Origin: Datisca glomerata
Taxonomy: Eukaryota; Streptophyta; Magnoliopsida; Cucurbitales; Datiscaceae
Length of the DNA: 64,000 bases
Assembly: GCA_003255025.1 (NCBI GenBank)
Contig: QANY01005492.1
Coordinates: forward strand, 124,001-188,000
Reading direction: 5' to 3'
Shown: positions 1 to 10,989 of the stretch, piece by piece
Layout: every line of letters starts with the position of its first letter
Numbering within the stretch: position 1 is the first letter of the stretch
Made by a program: the position numbers and the translations under genes
Notes under the pieces: model-generated
Database searches by the model: none
The model's input: only the letters and a program-made list of their open reading frames with translations
Told to the model about the DNA's origin: nothing

Positions 1-720
1 ATAAGTACGAGAGGATTAAGATCATAGATAATGAATAAAATAGTCCGTAACATATTAAAGTATGAAGTCTTTAATGAATGATTGCTAGTACGATTCACTA
101 AATATTTTGAATGCAAGTGATCTAGATCTGGATCACTGATGTGGATAAACAACTTAATGAAGGTACTTTATATAATTAGATTATATTGGACATGACTGAT
201 GTGGATTAATATCTTTATTAACTTACCGTTTATCATAAAGATTTAATACACATCAAAACTGATGATCATATGTAGATCAGTCTAAATCCTAGATCTTTTA
301 CATGTCTACTAGATCATTTGATTCACTCGTTGAGGTTTGTCTATAAAATAGATTAGCTACTTTTATTTTCGAGATTTAGTGGTATGGATGGCTGGGAACA
401 TGATCTTACAAGATTTGAAATCTAAACTTTTCTAATGGATCATTTATTGGTTTCCTTAAGTGTTAATTCTTGAACTCAATGGTTATTAAACTCAAATTTA
501 TAATACGATTGTAAATTAGCCATTCATTGGTGAATTAATGGTACTTAAAGATCAAAAGGTAAATAGAAGGGAAAAATAATATTTTTGACCAACTCTAATT
601 TACGAATCAATAATTAGGGGACAAAATTACATGAAGTGATTATATCAATGGACTACAAGAAAATACTCTGTAAATATATTCTGTAATTTCTAAGAGTGTA
701 AATATCGTGCACTGACTACC
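1..720 (+). repeat. Left LTR (partial) of the copia element
   Basis: This segment is alignable by eye to 6550-7260 with short indels and many substitutions. The first ~240 bases are nearly identical. After about 720 the two sides no longer match well: this side has a block around 715-930 with a CCGCCGGGGGCAATTG motif that is absent from the right LTR. The LTR may extend to about 1700, where AT-rich sequence of similar texture continues, but I cannot fix its end. Confidence 0.7.
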
Positions 721-2184
721 AATCCGCCGGGGGCAATTGTTGTAATTGCCAGGGTATGTTTCACAGAAACCTTATTACTGTGTTGTCATATCCCTGCTAT
801 GTTTCGTGAAAAATATAACCCTATCTTTTATCTTTTAATTTTAAAATGAGTTATGAATTTTAGTTTTTTTAAAATTAATTAATTGATTGGATTTTACTTA
901 AGTTTTATAAGTCATTAAATTTTGGTTTACTACTCAAATTCAATAAATTTAAGAGATAATTAATGAGATTATTTAATTAGAAAAATAGTTTACCATAATT
1001 AAAAGGGTTTTGAACAAAGCTTGAAGACTATGAAGATGGACCTCTGGTGGAGAATGAGCTATTTTAGAAATATGTATTCTTGAAGTCCACTTTATAATTT
1101 ATTTTTATTTTTTAATGGTTGTAATTTAGAAATACTCAATAGTCATTCGGTTCATTATTTATTTATTTATTTAAAAATATTTATTGATTTGATTGATAAC
1201 ATAACCATGGATTCATCGATCACATGTCATACATGAAAACTCACATAGTTTTATTAAATCATGCATCTCATTAGTTGAAACATGATTGTTTAGAACTCTC
1301 CTAATTTGTTTATATGAATTATTTTGGAGAATCAATTGCATGTAATCTGCTAAGTTTTAATTAGTTAAATTGGATAATCACACTACTCTAAATGCCTTAA
1401 TAACCTTTAGGATAACTGACTTTATTAAAAGAGTTTTATTAAAGTTTGAAGAATGTAATTAATTAAGTTCACCTCATTTTGATTGAGACTCTTTAGAATG
1501 TTAAATGAACTTAGACAAGTTAGATTGGATTAATAACTAATTTTACATTCATAGGGTTATTTTAACTAGTAATTAATTTAAAATTAATTGATTAGTTAAA
1601 TAGAAGCACATTAATTATAAAATAGTGAGTGAGAGAAGGTTTACATGTCAATATAACCTATGGTTTCCATTATTAGAACAACACTGTAAGATACAAAGAG
1701 GGCCTCGAGATGGCTTTGTTTTCATCCCCCTAAAAAAGGTTTCGAACTGTATCAATATCAATGTTGAACTTCTTAAGAAAATAGGACTAAGTGATGTAGT
1801 TTAGACTTGACCGACCCTAAGACGACATCTTCAAAATCAAGTCATGGAATCTAAAATAATGGTTTATACTCACAAAGTTGCAATTAAGTTTTGAATGGAT
1901 AATTGTGACATGACCGAATATGCGATATCGTATTGTTAAAAGAGAAAATATGAGATATTTAAGTTTTAATTAATAAGGATGAGAATGTCTCATAGATAGT
2001 TTAAAATTAATCCGACCGGCCCTAAGGCGGCACATTAATTGTTAGATTGTCTTATCGTGGATTAGTAATTGTTAAATTTATGTGTTTGATATGTTACATT
2101 CATGCATCACATTTACTTTCCGAATTTTTTAATATTTATTACAATTATATTAAATGGTGTACGTTTTATTTTTTAGTTATTATT

Positions 2185-2820
2185 ATGTCTAGCATGGGCA
2201 ACCCTATTACTGCTTTACTTGCACTTGAAAAACTTAATGGTGATAATTTCTTAACATGGAAGTCAAATTTGAATTTGATGTCAATTTGTGAAAACCACAA
2301 ATTTGTTCTTATTGAGCGATGTCTTGAGAAGCTCGCTTCCAATGTCCCTAAGAATGTTAGAGACAAGTTTCATGTTTGGATTCAGTCCAACAATAAAGCT
2401 AAGTGCTACATGCTTGTGAGCATGTATGATGTTATGAGAACAAAACATGAAAACATGGAAACTGCCTATGAGATTATGAAATCTTTACACGCGATGTTTG
2501 TGCAGCAGTCTAATCAAGAGGCTACTAGGAGCTACATGACTAGTAAGATGAAGAAAGGTACTTATGTGTGTCAACATGTTTTGAGCATGATCAACACAAT
2601 ACATGAGGCAGAAGTACATGGGGCTACCATTGATGAACGAACTCAAGTCAGCATTATACATGAGTCGTTCACACCGACTTTTTCTACATTCACTACTAGC
2701 TATGTTATAAACAAGTTACAATTTAACATGACCGAGTTGTTGAATGAACTGCAGACTTTTGAGTCACTCAACATGAGTATGACCAAAGAGGAAACTGTAA
2801 CAAGTATCTGTACGAGCTGA
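2185..2820 (+). pseudogene. Copia gag fragment (UBN2-type)
   Basis: An open frame of about 211 codons from an ATG at 2185 has the classic copia Gag start: a LEKLNGDNFLTWKSNL stretch near the N-terminus, then a KAKCYMLVSM helix region and an ELQTFE motif near the end. The frame is open further upstream to 2047, but residues encoded there are low-complexity and look like leader sequence, so 2185 is the preferred start. The zinc knuckle expected after Gag is missing: the frame stops at 2820 and protease sequence follows within about 70 bases. The structural nucleocapsid function is therefore lost. Confidence 0.8.
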
Positions 2821-3506
2821 AAAAGAAAGGTAAATATGATTTACTTATACTTGAAGCTTGTTTAGCGGAATATGATTTGACATTCTGGATATTGGATTCA
2901 GGAGCTACTAACCATGTATGTTCTTTTTTACAGATGCTTGATTCGTTAAGGGAGCTGGTTGATGGCGAGGTGATAATGAGAGTTTGTTGTGGAATCTTTA
3001 CACGCGATGTTTTGCAGCAGTCTAATTAAGAGGCTACTAGGAGCTACATGACTAGTAAGATGAAGAAAGGTACTTATGTGCGTGAACATGTTTTGAGCAT
3101 GATCAACATAATGCATGAGGCAGAAGTACATAAGGCTACCATTGATGAACGAACTCAAGTCAGCATTATACATAAGTCGTTCACACCAGCTTTTTCTACA
3201 TTCACTACTAACTATGTTATAACCAAGTTACAATTTAACATGACCGAGTTGTTGAATGAACTGCAGACTTTTGAGTTACTTATCATGAGTATGACCAAAG
3301 AGGAAATTTTAACAAGTATCTGTACGAGCTGAAAAAGAAAGGTAAATATGATTTACTTGTACTTGAAGCTTGTTTAGTGGAATATGATTTAACATCCTGG
3401 ATATTGGATTCAGGATCCATTAACCATGTATGTTCTTTTTTGCAGATGCTTGATTCATTAAGGGAGCTGGCTGATGGCGAAGTGATAATGAGAGTTGGTT
3501 GTGGTG
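2481..3506 (+). repeat. 513-bp tandem duplication across gag-protease junction
   Basis: Positions 2481-2993 and 2994-3506 are two direct copies of the same segment, running from ATCTTTACACGCGATGTTT in gag to GAGAGTTNGTTGTGG in protease. Both contain the protease active-site text DSG(A/S)xNHVCS, at about 2895 and 3410. The second gag half has an in-frame stop near 3028. The duplication therefore gives one gag, a protease fragment, a second half-gag and a second protease. Confidence 0.9.
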
Positions 3507-3568
3507 CGCTCGTGTTAGCAAAAGCATTGGGGACAGTCCATTTGATTTTTTTATCGTTGTTGCATTAA
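2860..3568 (+). pseudogene. Copia aspartic protease fragments (two copies)
   Basis: Two copies of the copia protease start are visible, each with WILDSG followed by NHVCSFLQMLDSLREL. In the first copy the motif reads DSGAT, the usual copia catalytic form; in the second it reads DSGSI. Retroviral-type proteases use this Asp as one half of a dimeric active site. Neither copy continues into a full ~100-residue domain: the second frame closes at 3568 after an LAKALGTVHL-like strand. The two copies come from the 513-bp duplication. Confidence 0.75.
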
Positions 3569-3646
3569 CAATTATTTGATATTTCTTTTATTAATAATCA
3601 ATTTATTATTTCGAAAAATGGATTCAATATTTATCATGTAAAAGTT

Positions 3647-4710
3647 TTGAACGAACTGTGTATGCTTAAACCGACTGAACGTGCGTTAAATAATTCAGAA
3701 TTGTTTAAAGTAGCAAATCTTAAAATTAACAAACGACAAAGAATTTCTTATGATGATGACACGTATCTATGGCATCTTAGGTTGGGACATATTAATCTAG
3801 ATAGATTAAAGTGGTTGACAAAGGATGGTGCTTTGAGAGAACAAAAAGTTGTGACTCTAACAGTTTGTGAATCTTGTCTGGAGGGTAAAATGGCCAAGAG
3901 AGATTTCACTAGAAAAAGGCCAAAGAGCCAAAGAACCGCTTGAACTAGTACATAGTGATGTCTGTGGATCGATCAATGTACAAGATAGAGGTGTGTATGA
4001 ATATTTTATCACATTTATTGACGATTACTCAAGATATGGTTATACTTACCTAATGTATAGAAAGTTTGAAAACTTTTGGAAAGTCTAAAGACTTCAAAAC
4101 TGAAGCTGAAAAGCAATTAGGTAAATCTTTGAAAACAGTTTGATCAGATCGAGGTGGCAAATACTTGGATTTAGAATTCAAGGATTACATGCTGGAGTAT
4201 GACATTCTATCCTAACTCACAAGACCTGGAACGCCAAAACAAAATGGTGTTTCCGAAAAGAGAAGCCGAACTCTATTGGATATGGTTAGGTCGATGTTAA
4301 GCTACACTACCATTCACATTTTGGGGTTATGAATTTCAAACGAAAACCTACATTTTGAATGTAGTCCCTTTTAAGTCTGTAAGCAAGACACCTTTAGAGT
4401 TATAGAATGACTCTAAACCTAGTTTGCGTCATTTCTGTATATGGAGGTGTCCAACTCACGTTCTTAGACCTAAGATTGAAAAGTTAGACTCAAGGTCTAA
4501 AGTGTGTATTTTTGTTCGTCATGCTCCAGAAACAAGAGGTGGGTACTTTTATATTCACAAGAATCAAAAAGTGTTTGTATCGAGAAATGTCACTTTCTTT
4601 GCACACGACTATATGGAAAACTACAAACCTCAGAGCAAAACAGTTCCAAAAGAATTAACATCCGATGAGATCAGACCACATTCATCATTAACTAATAAAC
4701 GATAAATCAC
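3647..4710 (+). pseudogene. Copia GAG-pre-integrase and integrase relic
   Basis: The frame at 3647-3943 contains LWHLRLGHINLDRLKWL and CESCLEGKMAKRDF, the His/Cys zinc-binding module that precedes copia integrases. A +1 shift leads into ELVHSDVCGSI and FITFIDDYSRYGY (3940-4088), the start of the catalytic core with its first Asp. SDRGGKY (about 4147) and GTPKQNGVSEK (about 4231) follow and hold the second Asp and the Glu region. The C-terminal part (4424-4705) has RPKIEKLDSRSK and RGGYFYI. Several stops and shifts break the reading frame, so no enzyme can be made. Confidence 0.85.
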
Positions 4711-4779
4711 ATATACCATTGTTCCTATTCAGGAAACCGCGGTGCAACGTCGTGGTGGGCAGGTTGTAAGACAATCGGT

Positions 4780-5570
4780 TTGCTACAAACTAGAGGCACA
4801 CGTCCTAGTGTGAGACACTGATAATGATGATCCATTAACCTTTAAAGAGGTGATGAAAGATACTAAAAAGGAGAAATGGCAAGATACCATGAACCAAGAA
4901 ATTAAATTGATGTATTCCAATTCAGTGTGGGAACTTACAGATCCACCTAAAGATTTCAGGCCCATTGGATGTAAATAGATCTTCAAGAATAAAAGAGGTG
5001 TTTTGGGAAAGTAGAGATTTTCAAGGCACGACTGGTAGCCAACATTATATGCAAAGGGAAGTAGTTGATTATGAAGAGACATTCTCTCATGTTGTCATGT
5101 TAAAATCCATTCGCATCTTTTTATCCATAGCCGCTAGTTCAGACTATGAAATATGACAAATGGATGTCAATACAGGTTTTCTAAATGGCTATCTTGAAAA
5201 AAACATCTATATGATGCAACCAAAAGGGTTCATGAAAAATGGGCAAGATCAGAAAGTATACATTTTGCTTAAATTCATTTTTGGATTAAACCAAGTATCA
5301 AGATCTTAGAATCTTACATCTGATGAATTTATTAAATCATATGGCTTCGAGTGAAATGTTGACGAAGCTTGTGTTTATAAATATATCAAATATAAGATAG
5401 TGATTTTCTTAGTTCTTTATGTAGACGATATTGTACTGATTGAAAATGATGTAGAGACTTTGTCGAAAGTTAAGAAATGGTTAGCTGAGAAATTCTAAAT
5501 GAAATATTTAGGAGAGGCGAGTTATGTTCTAGGCATCCAAATCCTAAGGCATTTTGACACTTTCTCAAGT
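4780..5570 (+). pseudogene. Copia reverse transcriptase relic (RVT_2)
   Basis: Short open stretches in alternating frames give the RVT_2 landmarks in order: the NQEIKLMYSNSVWEL entry, QMDVNTGFLNGYLE (about 5158, holding the first catalytic Asp), FGLNQVSRS and LYVDDIVLI (about 5415, the YVDD polymerase signature). Stops fall inside almost every block, for example just after FRPIGCK at 4975 and within the thumb near 5497. The YVDD motif is intact although the enzyme is not. Confidence 0.85.
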
Positions 5571-5659
5571 ATCTTATATTGATAAGGTATTGGAGAGTTT
5601 CTCTATGAAAAATTCCAAGAAATGTCAACTACCAACCAGATATTGAATTGTCCTTCACA

Positions 5660-6370
5660 AGTTTTTGTTACCTAAGATACCTCAGGAGGAAGAGAATATA
5701 AGAAAGATTCCTTATCCTTTAACTGTTGGTAGTCTCATATATGTTATGGTATGCACGAGACCATACATCTTTTAGACAGTAGAAATTGTCAGTCGTTATC
5801 AATCAAATCCTATTTTAGAACATTGGGTTGTAGTAAAGCACATTCTCAAGTATCTTAGGAGAACGAAAAATTATATGCTTGTTTATTCAGGTGGAGACCT
5901 GAACCCCACTCGATATACTGATTCTAATTTTCAATCAGATAGGGATAGTTGAAAGTCGACGTTTAAATCAATATTCACCCTACGTGAATGAGTTATAGTC
6001 TATAGAAGTATTAAATAATCTAATATTATAGATTCCACTATGGAAGCCGAATATATAACGGCTTGTGAAGCTGCAAAAGAAGCGGCCTGGCTTAGAAAGT
6101 TATATACTGATCTGGAAGTAGTTTTAGATATGGACAAGCTATTGATCATGTACTGTGACGACAGTGAGACAATAGCTAATTCCAAATAATTGAGGAGTCA
6201 CAAGAGGGCAAACACATTGAGAGGAAATATCATTTTATAAGAGAGATCATTCATCGAGGGATGTGACTGTTATGAAAATAGCGTCAGATTAGAACCTGGC
6301 TGATCCGTTTACCAAGACACTTCATGCAAAGTCATTTCAGGGTCATGTGTGAAATATGTGGTTGATAGAG
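5660..6370 (+). pseudogene. Copia RT connection and RNase H relic
   Basis: After the polymerase palm the sequence reads YPLTVGSLIYVMVCTRP and LKYLRRTKNYML, typical of the copia RT-RNase H connection. The RNase H landmarks DSTMEAEYITACEAAKEAAWL (about 6030-6095) and YCDDSETIANSK follow. The final part, close to GHVWNMW-like text near 6345, is shifted. A weak purine-rich GGGTAAGTGGAA stretch at about 6387-6398 lies where the polypurine tract would be, just before the right LTR. Confidence 0.8.
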
Positions 6371-6395
6371 ATACCACATTTATTTTAGGGTAAGT

Positions 6396-8430
6396 GGAAT
6401 AATTTTGGGCATCATGCCCTCAAAGCAGGTGTTTAGACAATTTTAATATGAAATGATATTTTTCTTATAATTGTGTTTTTAAATTATTGTTCAATAATTT
6501 ATATAAATATCTTAAAAATTCATATTCATTAATGAGAATATGATCTTGTATAAGTACGAGAGGATTAAAATCATAGATAATGAATAAAATAGTCCGTAAC
6601 ATATTAAAGTATGAAGTCTTTAATGAATGATTGCTAGTACGATTCACTAAATATTTTGAATGCAAGTCATCTAGATCTGGATCACTGATGTGGATAAACA
6701 ACTTAATGAAGGTACTTTATATAATTAGATTATATTGGACATGACTGATGTGGATTAATATCTTTATTAACTTACCGTTTATCATAAAGATTTAATACAC
6801 ATCAAAATTGATAATCTTATATTGATCAGTCTGGTTAGTCATGAACTTCTATGCATGTCTACTGAATCTTTTGATTTCACTTGTTAAGGTTTGTTCATAA
6901 AATAGACTAGTGACTTTTGTTTTAGAGATTCATTTATATGGATGGCTGAAAACATAATCTTACAAGATTTGGAATCCAAGCTTTCCTAATAGATCATATA
7001 TTGATTCCCTTAAACGTTAATTCTGGAACTGAATGGTTATTGAGCTTAAATTTATAATACAATTATAAATTAGCCGTTCACTAGTAAATTAATTAATGGT
7101 ACTTAAAGATCGAGAACTAATTAGAAGGTTAAAACAGTAATTTGACCAACTCTAGTTTATGAACCAATAATTGAAGGACAAAACTACATGAAGCAATTAT
7201 ATCAATAGACTACATGATAATACTTTGTAAATACATTCTGTAATTTCTAAGAGTGCAATTTTCATATTTATAGTGGACTAATAATAGAATTAATAAATAA
7301 GATTATTTAATTAAAGAATTTAATTAATAATCTGATTTAATGGAATTTTGAAGTATGGGTGCATGGTCTACAAGCCACCTCTGTACACAGTTTAAGGTGT
7401 GAATATTTCAGGATATGAGAAAATGACTAACTTACAAAATGATTAAATTTCTCGGGTAATATATAATTATGAGATAATTATGTGTAATTAATTAATTAAA
7501 AATTAGTTAATTAAATTATTTAATGTAATTTTGTAAAATTACAATTAATTAATTATATCGATTAATATTGCTTGGTCGATAAGTGAGACAACATATCTGA
7601 TTTATGAAATTAAATAATGCTAAAGTATTAGGAAATAATAATTCAAATTTTAAATCAACTAAATCTATTATTTGGTGTAAGAAATAAGTTCGTTGATTGG
7701 GGTGATCAGATAAATTAATATTGAATTAATTTATATCTAAATATTTATCTAATTAAAATAAATAATAAATTTAGAAAAATTGTCACGTGGCATAATGGAT
7801 TGCAACATGTCAATCATTGATTTTTGAATAAAAAATTGACATGAGTTACTGCAGTGTCACACGACACTACAGTTACATGCAGCACAGTGTAGTGCCTCAG
7901 GGCACTACAGTGGTGGTGTGACTTTATAGTGCCGTGAGGCACTACAATTCTACACGTCATACTGTAGTGCCATGTGGCACTGCCGTGTGACACTACGTGT
8001 TGCTAAATTGAAGTGGATGCCACTACAATCACAATTGTAATTAATTTATTATTTTGTAAATCCCTAAAAATCTGATGAGCCTTAACCTAGAAGATATATA
8101 GAGATATTATTCTATTGACATCATTGTTGTGTAACTATGTGATTAATAAAAAAACTTTGTAAGTTTTTTCAGTTTTCTCTCAGAGTTTTATCTCACGATA
8201 GTCCTTCTCCAAATCTCTAGATCTCATGTGTTGAGTACATCTAGAGATAAAAAAATGTATTTGATTTATTTTACGAGCCCACACGTCCTAGTGTGTTTTG
8301 GGATTGGTTTGGAAGATCTTTATGTGGATCTCGCAATCCATTGTTCATGGAATTACAAGTTCGTTGTTTGCAAATACGCTTGATAAGACTACAAGATGTA
8401 TAACTCTTATTTTTGTATTAGATTTAATGT
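6396..8430 (+). repeat. Right LTR of the copia element
   Basis: The LTR probably begins just after the purine-rich tract near 6396. It contains the segment matching window position 1 from 6550 onward. It carries a strongly AT-rich middle, an array of four hairpins at 7853-7981 and a possible transcription/leader zone (TTCAGTTTTCTCTCAGAG near 8165). The end is uncertain. The text at 8280-8360 (CACACGTCCTAGTGTG, then a block ending in CAATCCATTGTTCATGG) still looks LTR or leader-like, and the minisatellite begins at about 8480. Confidence 0.65.
7853..7981. repeat. Array of four tetraloop-sized hairpins in the LTR
   Basis: Four short inverted repeats with 4-nt spacers occur within 130 bp: AGTGTC-acac-GACACT (7853-7868), TGTAGTGCC-tcag-GGCACTACA (7888-7909), TAGTGCC-gtga-GGCACTA (7927-7944) and AGTGCC-atgt-GGCACT (7966-7981). 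The stem sequence is nearly the same each time while the loop differs, so base pairing seems conserved rather than the whole sequence. Confidence 0.85.
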
Positions 8431-8480
8431 ATAGATATATAATGGATCCAATGAGAAAAGGAATTTTTTGTTTAAAAGAA

Positions 8481-9530
8481 TAATTCTTGGAGGGGTTCAC
8501 CAATTACGTACTGGGGTTCACCAATTATGTATTAGGGTTCACCAATCTATCCCACCGGTTTCTCTAACCAATACTGGCGGTTTCTGGCAATTTTTTTCCT
8601 TTTTTGGCGATTTTGCATCAATACAATGTTGGAGAATGATTAATTTTGCACGTGAAATATTTTGGTGAACTCCTTGAAGAATGATTAATTCTGCACGTGA
8701 AATATTTTGGTGAACTTCTCGAAAAATGATTGATTTTGCACGTGAAATAGTTTGGTGAATTCCTCGAAGAATGATTGATTTTGTACGTGAAATATTTTGG
8801 TGAATCCCTCCAAGAATGATTGATTTTGTACGTGAAATATTTTGGCGAACCCCTTGAAGAACGATTGCTTTTGTACGTGAAATTTTTTGGTGAACCCCCG
8901 AAGAATGATTAATTTTGTATGTGAAATATTTTAGTGAAACTCTCGAAGAATGATTAATTTTGTACGTCAAATATTTTAGTGTACGTGAAATATTTTGGTA
9001 AACATCTCCAAGAATGATTAATTTTGTACGTCAAATATTTTGGTCAACCTTTCCAAGAATGATTACTTTTATACGTCAAATATTTTGGTCAACCCTTCCA
9101 AGAATGATTAGTTTTATACGTAAAACATTTTGGTGAGCCCCTCCAAGAATGATTAATTTTGTATGTAAAATTTTTTGGCGAACCCCTCTAAAAAATGATT
9201 AATTTTGTAAGTGAAATATTTTTGTGAACTCCTCGAAGAATGATTGATTTTGTACGTGAAATATTTTGTTGAATCCCTTCAAGAATGATTAATTTATTAC
9301 GTGAAATATTATGATAAACCCCTCGAAAAATGATTAATTTTGTACGTGAAATAGTTGGGTGAGTCCCTCCATGAATGATTGATTTTGTACATGAAATATT
9401 TTGGTGAACCCCTCCAAGAATGATTAATTTTGTATGTGAAATAATTACTGTGGTTTACCAATTACGTACTGGGGTTCACCAAATATGTACAAAATAATAA
9501 TTCTTGGAGGGGTTCACCAAATACATACAA
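8481..9530. repeat. 45-bp minisatellite, ~18 units, with inverted flanking units
   Basis: From 8633 to about 9445 a 45-bp unit starting GAATGATTAATTTTGTACGTG and ending GGTGAACCCCTCCAA repeats about 18 times, with one partial insertion near 8975-9000. On both sides (8481-8545 and 9450-9530) the complementary text ATTCTTGGAGGGGTTCACC appears on the plus strand, so the outer units are inverted relative to the array. Because 45 is a multiple of three, the minus strand stays open across several units (8970-8539). This reading frame is a by-product of the repeat. Confidence 0.9.
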
Positions 9531-9535
9531 CATAA

Positions 9536-9745
9536 TCGCCATACCTAATAGGCGAATCGCCTTTTACCCCTAAATGTCATCCTGAAGGTGCTAATCACAT
9601 CATCAAAGTCAAATGCTAGTTTTATGCCTCCAATCGCCTCTTTCAGTCCCCAAATGCCATTTAAAAATAGGCGATTGCCAGTCTCCCTCCCATTCGCCAT
9701 TTTTGTGCTCCTAATCGCCATTTATATGGCTCTAATCGTCATTCT
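9536..9745. repeat. AATCGCC/GGCGATT motif cluster
   Basis: The heptamer-like text AATCGCC, or its complement, and near variants (ATTCGCC, AATGCC) occur about ten times in 210 bp, spaced irregularly with T- and C-rich filler. It resembles the GGCGTTTG-type cluster at 10451-10880 and may be part of the same repeat family. No coding signal is present. Confidence 0.6.
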
Positions 9746-10450
9746 TCACATTTTTCCTTAAAATTGATATTTTGTAATTATTTACCGTACACTGAAAAAA
9801 TCATCGATAAAAAAAACATGTTATTTCAATGCAAACATTCATGATACTCACTTATTATGTGAAATTAGATGAATTAATTCAAGATTCTCGATACAATTGA
9901 ACACTTATTCATAAACTCGTTAAAAGTTGTCATTGATAATGTTGTTGTGCTTTTATGACAAGTATCGAGCAAGACGAGCTTTCACCATATATAATTATAA
10001 GTCATGATCTTATGATAGTCGATAAATCCTATTTATCGGTTTGACGAACACGTATAACCCTCAAAGTCAAAGTCTATCTATAAATCGAATATATCAGCTA
10101 AAAGTTTGAAATTGAATATTAAAATTTGAAATTATAACTTTTAATTTGATAAATTATAACCCCATAAAATTTGGAACACAACATATTTACGTTTTAATTT
10201 ATAAGAATCTAAAAAGTCCTAAAAATTAGAAGAGATGAGAATTATGAAAAAACTCAAAATTAAGACCTAAAAAGATTTCGGGCCTTCGAAAGTACTTAAA
10301 ACAGGATTTATCAGATCCTAAAATGATCGAGCATGTATATCTCTGAATAAGCTTTGATATGATATTTTACGGGTCACGTGATTCCACCCGAGTCAAAAGT
10401 TATGCCCTCCGAAAGTTGACATACGCGGTAATGATCGAATAGGGAGTATT
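9746..10450. other. Non-coding AT-rich spacer
   Basis: No open frame or recognisable element is seen. The last ~120 bases (GGTCACGTGATTCCACCC, then GTCAAAAGTTATGCCC) have the look of LTR or leader DNA from a gypsy-type element, but no terminal repeat could be matched. Confidence 0.4.
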
Positions 10451-10880
10451 GAGACCAAACGCCTGTGTGTCTGGCGTTTGAGTCCCAAACGCCACCAAAA
10501 CCCCTAAACGCCAGTTATGGTAGGAAAATTGCCAGTCATGAATTGTGTTTGAGACCTGCTGGTGGCATTTGGAACCCAAATGCCAGACAAACTAGTGTTT
10601 GGCTCGTGTCACTGTACACGGGCCGAACGCCTGTTACCATGTCATTTTGGGGCCCAAATGCTAGACACAAAGGTGTTTGGACCGTGTCACTAGGACATGG
10701 GCCAATCACCATGGTAATAGGCATTTGGGTCCAAAACGCCACCAGCAGGCCCAAAACGCCACCAGCAGGCCCAAAACACCACCAGCAGGCCCAAAACGCC
10801 AGTCATGGCTAGCGAATCGCCTATCATGACTGGCGTTTGGGGCCCAAACGCCAATCTTGAATGGCCACTCGCCATTTAGT
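10451..10880. repeat. GC-rich CAAACGCC/GGCGTTTG repeat island
   Basis: In an otherwise AT-rich region the octamer CAAACGCC, its complement GGCGTTTG and one-base variants recur more than a dozen times. They form hairpins at 10473-10493 (GGCGTTTG-agtcc-CAAACGCC) and 10832-10852 (GGCGTTTGG-ggc-CCAAACGCC). At 10731-10800 there are 3.5 perfect or near-perfect direct copies of a 20-bp unit, CCAAAACGCCACCAGCAGGC. The open frames here (10465-10812 on plus, 10754-10536 on minus) are repeat-derived. Confidence 0.8.
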
Positions 10881-10989
10881 GATGGAGTTTAGGTCCCTAT
10901 TGTGGTGTTTGTCCCTACTTGTTTGATACACTTATTTATTTATTTCTCATGCACTTAGCCATATTTTCACGCTTAGGCATACATATTAA

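Larger units (their letters stand above)
1..8430 (+). mobile_element. Degenerate Ty1/copia LTR retrotransposon, window-edge truncated
   Basis: The order of recognisable parts on the plus strand is gag, protease, GAG-pre-integrase/integrase, reverse transcriptase and RNase H, which is the copia order. The first ~700 bases reappear from about 6550 (for example ATAAGTACGAGAGGATTAA at 1 and 6550), so the body lies between two LTR-derived sequences. The left LTR is cut by the window edge. The LTRs diverge clearly beyond about 240 and cannot be matched confidently after about 720 versus 7260. The coding body has many stops and frameshifts, so the copy is old and non-functional. The right boundary near 8430 is an estimate. 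Confidence 0.85.

Noticed and set aside
8539..8970. 143-codon minus-strand frame with a 15-residue repeat (INHSSxVHQxISR)
   Set aside because: It exists only because the 45-bp minisatellite unit is a multiple of three; there is no domain and no non-repeat coding sequence.
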